From NCBI GenBank assembly GCA_031289625.1, contig JAITPB010000119.1:1-12650 (forward strand): 12,650 nucleotides of DNA, in the 5' to 3' direction. Source of the DNA: Clostridiales bacterium. Its GTDB lineage: Bacteria; Bacillota; Clostridia; Lachnospirales; WQUN01. The first letter of the stretch is position 1, and the number at the start of each line of letters is the position of its first letter. The notes beneath the pieces are model-generated. The model worked only from the letters and a program-made list of their open reading frames with translations. It had not been told where the DNA came from and did not search any database. Positions 7,791-12,650 of the stretch are shown in pieces. Position numbers and translations under genes: made by a program.

Positions 7791-7799
7791 TGTGACGGC

Positions 7800-9293
7800 A
7801 TGGCGGACAGAGATGATTTGGATCTCATGAAATCTGATGAAACAGCCGATATTGATTTTGTAGCGGTGTATGAAACCCTGAAAAAAAACCAGTCCAACCA
7901 AACATTCGCGGCGCTTTACAAAGACGAGGACGCGATTGTGGATGTCAGCCCAGATAAGATGGAAGCGCTTATCCAGTTCCAGCCGCCGACGCGCCTCGGG
8001 CTTCGGATGTCTGGCGCGGACATCCGCCAAAAAATCGCGGATAGGGGCGTTGTGTATGGTCTGCGGGAAGGGAAGCTGCGGCTTCTCACACAAAACAGGG
8101 ACTACAGGCAGTCATACTGCGTCGCGAGAGGTATGCCGCCCACTCCAGGTGAGGACGGCTACTTGCGCTATCATTTCGATAGAAGCGCGCCGCGGCCCAA
8201 GCCCAAAATTTTGGAAGACGGTACGGTTGATTTTCATCAGTTGGGGCTTCTGCAGCAGTGTAACGCGGGAGAAATTTTAGTCAGCGCCATTCCTCCGGCG
8301 GATGGGACAGACGGCATGGACGTGCTGGGGAATGTGATCCCTTTTGGCAAAGGCAAACTGCCGCCGCCTTTACCAAAAGGCAAAAACGTACATGTCTCCA
8401 AATGCGGCGATCAATTGATCTCTGCTGTCAGCGGGCGCATTGCCGCCGAAAATGGAACTGTCTCGGTTTTGCCTGTGGTGGAAGTAAGGGGAAACGTAGA
8501 CCACTCCACAGGCGACGTTGTGTTCCGCGGCGCGGTTGTGGTGTGGGGCAATGTAAAATCTGGGTTCGCCGTTGAAGCGGAAAACGACGTGGAGATTCGC
8601 GGGGTTGTAGAAGATGGGGCGGTCCGTTCGGAATCTGACGTGATCCTCCGGGGCGGCGCCAATTCAAAAGCCGTCATTTACGCCAAAGGCAATGTGACAG
8701 CCCGGTTTATCGAAAACTGCAGTGTGACGGCGGGCGGAAACATCAAAGCCGACAGCATTCTGCACAGCCATATCCAATGCGGCGGTTCTTTGGTTCTGTC
8801 CGGCAAAAACGGCGTTTTGGCCGGCGGCAAAGTGACCGTCTTTGACAAAATCATCGCCAATACCATCGGCTCCGCTATGGCCGCGCTGACAGAAATTGAA
8901 GTGGGGCACGATCCGCTTCGCGCCAAAGAGTATGAGGAAGTCAGCGCCGAAATAAAAGCTTTGAAAAAAGAATACGAGGCAGCGGACAAAGCGGTGGAAA
9001 ATATCAACGCGCAGGCGGCCATTCATTTGATTTCAGATAAACGAAAAAGTATACTGGTAAGAGCTCTGTATAAAAAAACGGAGATCAGAAACAAATTGGA
9101 ACACGCGCGCAGCAGACGGGATGAACTGCAGCCGTATATGGGCAATCAAAATGGGCTGGTGCGCGTCAGCCAGATGATGCATTACAGCGTAAAAGTGACC
9201 ATCGGCGACGCTGTAATGTATATTAAGGACAGATTGCCCGCCTGTGTTTTAACGAATCATGACAGCATGATTGACATCAAAACGCTTCCATAA
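7800..9293 (+). CDS. FapA/DUF342 family protein (beta-helix plus coiled coil)
   Basis: This 497-residue soluble protein belongs to the FapA/DUF342 family, by my recognition of its layout. The N-terminal part (about 1-200) contains the typical IPPADGTDGMDVLGN segment (164-178). About residues 225-345 are a run of short Val/Gly-rich beta turns (VRGNV, VVWGNV, VEIRGVV, VILRGGA, VYAKGNV-like units, SVTAGGNIKADSI), as expected for a right-handed beta-helix. About 374-445 is a charged helical coiled coil rich in Glu and Lys, followed by a short closing domain. A Vibrio member, FapA, has been linked to flagellar placement in response to sugar; the biochemical activity is unknown to me. There is no signal peptide or membrane helix. 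The start at 7800 has only a weak ribosome site, so a later ATG at 7827 is possible. It follows the sigma gene after 9 bases. Confidence 0.85.
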   Translation: MADRDDLDLMKSDETADIDFVAVYETLKKNQSNQTFAALYKDEDAIVDVSPDKMEALIQFQPPTRLGLRMSGADIRQKIADRGVVYGLREGKLRLLTQNRDYRQSYCVARGMPPTPGEDGYLRYHFDRSAPRPKPKILEDGTVDFHQLGLLQQCNAGEILVSAIPPADGTDGMDVLGNVIPFGKGKLPPPLPKGKNVHVSKCGDQLISAVSGRIAAENGTVSVLPVVEVRGNVDHSTGDVVFRGAVVVWGNVKSGFAVEAENDVEIRGVVEDGAVRSESDVILRGGANSKAVIYAKGNVTARFIENCSVTAGGNIKADSILHSHIQCGGSLVLSGKNGVLAGGKVTVFDKIIANTIGSAMAALTEIEVGHDPLRAKEYEEVSAEIKALKKEYEAADKAVENINAQAAIHLISDKRKSILVRALYKKTEIRNKLEHARSRRDELQPYMGNQNGLVRVSQMMHYSVKVTIGDAVMYIKDRLPACVLTNHDSMIDIKTLP

Positions 9294-9325
9294 CGCGGAG
9301 CAAAATGGAGATGGAGGAATGAACT

Positions 9326-9643
9326 ATGTCTTTAAGGCCGATTGATATGACAGCGGCGGTGCAGAGAAGCGCCGACACGATCAAAACAGGCGCCAATGAA
9401 GCGCATCACCGTCCCGAAGTGCTGCACCAGCAATTTACAGAACAGCTGCAAAAGCAAGTCCGGCAGCATGAACAGCAAGTTCAGCAGTCTAATAAAGCGG
9501 AATCCAGAAACATCAAGCGCGACGCAAAAGAAAGCGGCGGAAAAAAACGGGGCGCCAGCCAGTATAGCCAGGATAAAAAAGAAAAAAGCAGCTCGGCGCT
9601 GCTGCAGGGTCTGGGAGGCAGTATGCTGGATATTCAGATTTAA
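9326..9643 (+). CDS. Small charged coiled-coil protein, function unknown
   Basis: I do not recognise this 105-residue protein by name. It opens with SLRPIDMTAAVQRS, continues with a Gln/His/Glu-rich helical stretch (about 30-58, EVLHQQFTEQLQKQVRQHEQQVQQ region), then a very basic, polar middle (about 60-90), and ends in a short hydrophobic tag GGSMLDIQI. There is no membrane segment or signal peptide, and the middle part is probably disordered. Coding is supported by a good ribosome site (GGAGG at 9313-9317, 8 bases before the ATG), an uninterrupted frame and tight packing between fapA (32 bases) and the next gene (20 bases). Conserved ends with a variable middle would suit an adaptor binding a partner at each end; this is speculation. 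The name and function remain open. Confidence 0.72.
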   Translation: MSLRPIDMTAAVQRSADTIKTGANEAHHRPEVLHQQFTEQLQKQVRQHEQQVQQSNKAESRNIKRDAKESGGKKRGASQYSQDKKEKSSSALLQGLGGSMLDIQI

Positions 9644-9663
9644 TCAATCAGAAAGGAATCAAA

Positions 9664-10131
9664 ATGACAACTTTTACGGTGGTTGCGTTGGCCGTCATGC
9701 TGACAGGCATCGTTCTGGTGCTGTACTCCATGTTGTGGCTGACGCGCGCCGGCAGACGGCAACAATCCCAGGAAACAGAATCTGTGGTCAAATCAATCCG
9801 GGAAAGTGTGCAAGAAGCGGATCAAGCCACGGAGGAGCTGCATAAAACAGCGAAAGCCATTTTTGCGGAAATGGAAGAAAAGCGGCAGGAACTCCTCGTT
9901 CTGTTCTATATGATCGAAGACCGCAAAAAAGGAATGCAACCCGATCGCGCGGAAGCGCCGCTGAAGGAAAGAACCTTCATGGACGGCGGTGAAGAATCGA
10001 AAGCAAACCTAAAAGCTGGTAAGATCAACGCGCTGCACGAACAAGGCATGTCAGAGGCGCAGATCGCCAAATCGCTGGGTATCGGTCAAGGCGAGGTAAA
10101 ACTCATTTTAAACCTGGGAAAGGGGAAATGA
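9664..10131 (+). CDS. SwrB-like membrane protein with coiled coil and C-terminal HTH (DUF6115-like)
   Basis: This 155-residue protein has one N-terminal membrane helix (about 5-26), a basic stop-transfer stretch (RAGRR), a charged helical coiled coil (about 36-88) and a C-terminal helix-turn-helix-like domain (about 118-151, INALHEQGMSEAQIAKSLGI then GEVKLILNL). This is the layout of SwrB (YlxL), which follows sigD in B. subtilis and promotes assembly of the flagellar basal body and activation of export. The position here, a few genes after the sigma factor, agrees. The HTH-like end with GxGEV and LILNL is what I recall of the DUF6115 family; whether it binds DNA or a protein is not known to me. 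The ATG at 9664 has AAAGGA about 7 bases upstream. Orthology with SwrB is inferred from architecture and place, since sequence similarity is low. Confidence 0.72.
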   Translation: MTTFTVVALAVMLTGIVLVLYSMLWLTRAGRRQQSQETESVVKSIRESVQEADQATEELHKTAKAIFAEMEEKRQELLVLFYMIEDRKKGMQPDRAEAPLKERTFMDGGEESKANLKAGKINALHEQGMSEAQIAKSLGIGQGEVKLILNLGKGK

Positions 10132-10134
10132 AAC

Positions 10135-10638
10135 TTGCGATGGAGAAGTTTCCTCTTGGGAACCGGCTGGACGGCCATTGTTCTTTCAATCGTTTTCTAT
10201 GTGGCTTACAATGCGGACATTCAAACCAAACAGCTTTCTGACGACGAAATCATGGAACAGGCGGCCCATCTCGGCATGATCCAAGCAGCGGACATAACCC
10301 CAGCCAGCTCCTGGACAGATGTGGAAGTGGTGGAAAAAGCGAGGGAATTGGGTATGATATTCGCCTCTGAAGCGCCTGCCCCATCCGAAACATCTACGCC
10401 TCCCCCCACGGGGCTTTACGCCAGAGACGACGCAGATTATTTTCATGTGTACATTCCGCCGGGAACCAGTTCAGCCGATGTTTCCGTTTTTTTGCAAAAC
10501 CTCGGCATCGTCTGGGACGCCGATTACTTCAATGGGTATCTTATGGAAATAGGGGTTGACCAGCAGGTGCGGCCGGGAGACCACGACATCCCCAAAGGCG
10601 TTGCCGCCGAGCAGCTTATCGCGATATTGACGCGCTGA
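10135..10638 (+). CDS. Membrane-anchored MltG/YceG-like protein lacking the catalytic domain
   Basis: This 167-residue protein has a membrane helix (about 6-25), then two similar 15-residue units (35-49 SDDEIMEQAAHLGMI and 61-75 TDVEVVEKARELGMI, 8 of 15 identical). A Pro/Ser/Thr-rich linker (81-92) and a C-terminal domain (about 101-166) follow. That domain has the pattern of the LysM-like part of MltG (YceG) transglycosylases: a start like YIPPGTSSADVSVFL, a middle DYFNGYL, and RPGDHDIPKG near the end. The catalytic domain of MltG is absent, so glycan cleavage is not expected; peptidoglycan or protein binding outside the membrane is a possible role. I chose the TTG at 10135, three bases after the preceding stop, because AGGGGAAA lies about 9 bases before it and the frame has no earlier start. 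It is the last gene of the operon. Confidence 0.72.
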   Translation: MRWRSFLLGTGWTAIVLSIVFYVAYNADIQTKQLSDDEIMEQAAHLGMIQAADITPASSWTDVEVVEKARELGMIFASEAPAPSETSTPPPTGLYARDDADYFHVYIPPGTSSADVSVFLQNLGIVWDADYFNGYLMEIGVDQQVRPGDHDIPKGVAAEQLIAILTR

Positions 10639-10664
10639 AAGGCGCTTGACGCGCTGAAAAGCGC
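10627..10664 (+). repeat. 19-bp tandem duplication across the stop codon of the last fla/che-operon gene
   Basis: Two adjacent 19-base units, 10627-10645 and 10646-10664, differ at a single base (TTGACGCGCTGAAAGGCGC versus TTGACGCGCTGAAAAGCGC). The first contains the last codons and the TGA stop (10636-10638) of the MltG-like gene; the second forms part of the 5' arm of the terminator. The simplest reading is a recent local duplication. Confidence 0.85.
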
Positions 10665-10692
10665 CTCGCCATACTTTTGGCGGGGCGCTTTT
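10657..10692 (+). terminator. Rho-independent terminator of the fla/che operon
   Basis: Bases 10657-10670 pair with 10679-10692: a 14-bp GC-rich stem (core AAGCGCCTCGCC with GGCGGGGCGCTT, one G-U pair) closed by an 8-base loop. The stem ends in four T and is followed by T-rich sequence (TCTATGCTTTGATTTTTTA). It lies 18 bases after the last stop and before the hisC promoter, so it separates the two operons. The A-run on the 5' side means it could also stop transcription from the other direction. Confidence 0.88.
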
Positions 10693-10710
10693 CTATGCTT
10701 TGATTTTTTA

Positions 10711-10739
10711 TTTACAAAAAGCATGTGATCCGTTATCAT
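10711..10739 (+). promoter_or_regulatory. Predicted sigma-A type promoter for hisC-aroF
   Basis: A -35 box TTTACA (10711-10716) and a -10 box TATCAT (10734-10739) are separated by 17 bases. Each is one or two changes from the sigma-70/sigma-A consensus, and the region upstream is AT-rich. The transcript would begin near 10746 and have a leader of about 45 bases, too short for a T-box or other riboswitch. A small inverted repeat, TGAT-N5-ATCA (10726-10738), overlaps the -10 box and might be an operator, though it is short enough to occur by chance. Confidence 0.65.
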
Positions 10740-10775
10740 GTCCCTAAGTCTATTGCCATTCCATCCAATTGCCAC

Positions 10776-10782
10776 AAGGAGG
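10776..10782 (+). promoter_or_regulatory. Ribosome binding site that sets the hisC start
   Basis: AAGGAGG lies 7 bases before the ATG at 10790. An in-frame TTG at 10769 would put this site inside the coding region, so the ATG is the true start. Confidence 0.9.
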
Positions 10783-10789
10783 ACTCTCC

Positions 10790-11932
10790 ATGAGCCAATT
10801 ATCCATAACACACCGCGCGTCCATTGATCCCATGGCCCCGTATGTTCCTGGCCGCCCTGTCGAAGACGTCAAAAAAGAATTCGGCCTGACTCAGGTGATC
10901 AAACTGGCGTCCAACGAAAATCCGCTGGGCTGTTCCTTAAAGGCCAAAGAAGCGGCCGTCACGTCTTTAGAGGAATCCAATCTTTATCCGGACGGCAGCT
11001 GCGCCAAACTGCGCAATCTGCTGGCAGAGTCTCTTTCCGTCAAACCCACGGAATTGGTGTTTGGCTGCGGGGCCGATGAAGTCATCGCCATGGCTGGCAA
11101 AGTGTTTATCAGCCCAGGCGACGAATGCATTACGGGAGCGGTCACTTTTTCGCAGTACGCCGCGTCCGCCGCCTCCATGGGCGGCGTCATGGTATACGCG
11201 CCGCTGAAAAACCATACGTATGATTTGGACGCCATTTTAGAACGCGTTACGGACAAAACCAAAATCATATTTCTGGCGAACCCCAACAATCCCACCGGCT
11301 CTGCTTTTAACGCCGGCGCGCAGGAGGCGTTTCTGGAAAAAGTTCCGCCGCGTGTACTTGTGGTCATCGACGAAGCCTACGCCGAGTTCGTTACAGATCC
11401 CCATTATCCGCGCACATTGCCGATGCTGCAAAAATACAAAAACCTCATGCTGATCAAAACATTTTCCAAAGTTTACGGCTTGGCGTCGTATCGGGTGGGA
11501 TACGGCATCGCGGACGAATCGATCATTGCTTTGTTTGAAAAAATCCGCCCGCCATTTAACGTCAGCGCTCAAGCGCAGGCCGCCGCTTACGCGGCCTATC
11601 AGGATCAGGATTTTGTCCGCGCCAGCTTTCGCGTCAACGAGCAATCCCTGGCATTTACCTGTAGAGCCCTGGAGGAGATGGGGCTGCGCTATACGCCCAG
11701 CCAGGCCAATTTCATCTGGATGGACTGCGGCAAAGACAGCCGCGTTGTTTTTCTGGACTTAATGAAAAAAGGATATATCATACGCCCTGGATACGCGCTG
11801 GCGCCCGGTTCGGGAGAGACGTATCTGCGCGTGACCATGGGGACTCTGGAACAGATGGAAGGATTTATCGGCGCTTTAAAAGAAGCGCTCGGCAATCGTT
11901 TTTCGGAATCGAAAGGAATTCACAAACTATGA
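10790..11932 (+). CDS. hisC: Histidinol-phosphate / aromatic aminotransferase (HisC family)
   Basis: HisC is a PLP-dependent aminotransferase that converts imidazole acetol-phosphate to histidinol-phosphate; many members also make phenylalanine and tyrosine from their keto acids. The 380-residue protein has the fold-type I landmarks in order: KLASNENPLG (38-47), NPNNPTG (164-170), DEAYAEF (194-200) and the PLP lysine Lys227 in KTFSKVYGLA, followed by Arg235 in YRVGYG, which contacts the cofactor phosphate. The Arg in YLRVTMG near the C terminus would hold the substrate. The start ATG is set by an AAGGAGG site. The stop overlaps the aroF start (ATGA), so the two genes are translated together. 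That pairing with the first enzyme of the shikimate pathway suggests a main or additional role in aromatic amino-acid synthesis; no other his gene is in view. The last dozen residues are extra and variable. Confidence 0.92.
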   Translation: MSQLSITHRASIDPMAPYVPGRPVEDVKKEFGLTQVIKLASNENPLGCSLKAKEAAVTSLEESNLYPDGSCAKLRNLLAESLSVKPTELVFGCGADEVIAMAGKVFISPGDECITGAVTFSQYAASAASMGGVMVYAPLKNHTYDLDAILERVTDKTKIIFLANPNNPTGSAFNAGAQEAFLEKVPPRVLVVIDEAYAEFVTDPHYPRTLPMLQKYKNLMLIKTFSKVYGLASYRVGYGIADESIIALFEKIRPPFNVSAQAQAAAYAAYQDQDFVRASFRVNEQSLAFTCRALEEMGLRYTPSQANFIWMDCGKDSRVVFLDLMKKGYIIRPGYALAPGSGETYLRVTMGTLEQMEGFIGALKEALGNRFSESKGIHKL

Positions 11933-12650
11933 TTGTGATCATGAAGCCCGCAGCCACGCAAGAGCAAGTCAGCGCCGTGACGCGGTATATAGAGGCCAGC
12001 GGACTGCGCGTCCATCTTTCCCAAGGGGAAATGATCGCCATCCTTGGCGTGGTTGGCGATAAAAGTAAACTGGATTACCGGAATTTGGAATTATTCGACG
12101 GGGTAGATAAAACCATGCCCGTCACGGAATCGTTTAAGCTGGCCAACAAAAAATTCAAGCCCGATCCCACCGTGATCAACATAGGCGGCGTGGAAATCGG
12201 CGGCAAGGATTTTGTCATCATGGCGGGGCCTTGCGCCGTAGAAAGTCAAGAGCAATTATTGGAAGCCGCCTGGGCGGTGAAAAACGCGGGCGCGCAAATT
12301 TTACGGGGCGGCGCGTATAAGCCGCGTACATCGCCTTACTCCTTTCAGGGCCTCGAAGAGGAAGGCTTGAAATACATGGCCGCCGCCCGGGCGGAAACAG
12401 GTCTGCGCATTGTCTGCGAAGTCACCAGCCTGCAAGCTGTCGAAACCGCTATCCAATATGTGGACATTCTGCAAGTGGGCGCGCGCAACATGCAGAACTT
12501 TGAATTGCTGAAATCCGTTGGCCGGACCAACACGCCTGTACTGTTAAAGCGCGGCCTCTGCGCCACCGTAGAGGAATGGCTCAACGCCGCCGAATATATC
12601 ATGAGCGAAGGCAACCCCAGCGTGATTCTCTGCGAGCGGGGCATCCGCAC
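11929..12650 (+). CDS. aroF: DAHP synthase, type I-beta with regulatory domain, 3' end missing
   Basis: This enzyme joins phosphoenolpyruvate and erythrose 4-phosphate to DAHP, the first step of the shikimate pathway. The 240 visible residues start with a ferredoxin-like domain (MIVIMKPAATQEQV onward, about 1-66), as in Thermotoga DAHP synthase, where it gives feedback inhibition by Tyr/Phe. The catalytic barrel follows, with AGPCAVES (99-106, metal-binding Cys102), RGGAYKPRTSPYSFQG (from Arg126, with Lys131 and Arg133 for substrate phosphate), QVGARNMQNFELL, LLKRG and ILCERGIR. The window ends inside that last motif, so roughly the final 100 residues, including the remaining metal ligands, lie outside. 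The ATG overlaps the hisC stop by four bases. The ferredoxin-like domain predicts allosteric control at the protein level. The E. coli-type (I-alpha) enzyme is excluded by the sequence. Confidence 0.96.
   Translation, partial: MIVIMKPAATQEQVSAVTRYIEASGLRVHLSQGEMIAILGVVGDKSKLDYRNLELFDGVDKTMPVTESFKLANKKFKPDPTVINIGGVEIGGKDFVIMAGPCAVESQEQLLEAAWAVKNAGAQILRGGAYKPRTSPYSFQGLEEEGLKYMAAARAETGLRIVCEVTSLQAVETAIQYVDILQVGARNMQNFELLKSVGRTNTPVLLKRGLCATVEEWLNAAEYIMSEGNPSVILCERGIR

Noticed and set aside
7845..7852. GCCGATAT inside the fapA start region as a sigma-28 promoter
   Set aside because: The bases 15 upstream are not TAAA-like and the site lies inside the coding sequence of fapA.
7614..8093. Antisense ORF of 159 codons opposite the sigma gene end and fapA start
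   Set aside because: It crosses the junction of two clear + strand genes and has no recognisable protein features.
10128..10240. Alternative ATG at 10128 overlapping the SwrB-like stop, opening a short different frame
   Set aside because: The frame stops after about 36 codons and has no membrane or domain pattern; the TTG frame at 10135 gives the full MltG-like protein.

Overview
The window is the 3' part of a flagellar/chemotaxis (fla/che) operon, followed by the start of an amino-acid biosynthesis operon. All genes are on the + strand. The flhB-flhA-flhF-flhG ... cheC-cheD-sigma-28 order, the presence of CheC/CheD, a SwrB-like gene after the sigma factor, lysine-rich proteins and AGGAGG-type ribosome sites all point to a Firmicute. 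Overall style, including the FapA/DUF342 gene and the small MltG-like gene after the sigma factor, suggests the Negativicutes (Sporomusa/Selenomonas-like). That lineage call is an inference from memory of gene order, not a computed placement.

Layout. 1-4923: export-gate and flagellar-placement genes: flhB (5' end missing), flhA, flhF and flhG, with three stop/start overlaps in a row. 4957-6727: a two-domain PilZ (c-di-GMP) protein of the YcgR/MotI type, the CheY-P phosphatase CheC and the receptor deamidase CheD. The cheB-cheA-cheW block that sits between flhG and cheC in Bacillus subtilis is absent here, and the PilZ gene is in that place. 6736-6969: an unassigned 77-residue two-helix membrane protein. 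7023-7790: the motility sigma factor (FliA/SigD family). 7800-10638: four genes at the operon tail: a FapA/DUF342 beta-helix protein, a 105-residue charged soluble protein, a SwrB-like membrane/coiled-coil/HTH protein, and a membrane-anchored protein carrying only the LysM-like part of MltG. 10657-10692: a strong hairpin terminator closes the operon. 10711-10739: a good sigma-A type promoter starts the next unit. 10790-12650: hisC overlapping aroF (DAHP synthase with an N-terminal ferredoxin-like regulatory domain, cut by the window end), which looks like an aromatic amino-acid operon.

How the genes work together: FlhB/FlhA form the type III export gate; FlhF/FlhG set flagellar place and number; the PilZ protein probably brakes the motor in response to c-di-GMP; CheC/CheD handle adaptation; and the sigma factor turns on late flagellar genes. 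The tail genes probably tune assembly or the envelope around the motor, but their roles cannot be read from sequence alone.

I found no mobile element, CRISPR array, tRNA or rRNA gene, and no sign of recent transfer. I do not see a clear new multi-gene system. The least-explained parts are the three small genes (6736-6969, 9326-9643, 10135-10638) and a 19-bp tandem duplication that builds alternative hairpins at the operon end. No gene-free stretch exceeds 300 bases; the longest is about 150 bases (10639-10789) and holds the terminator, the promoter and a ribosome site.
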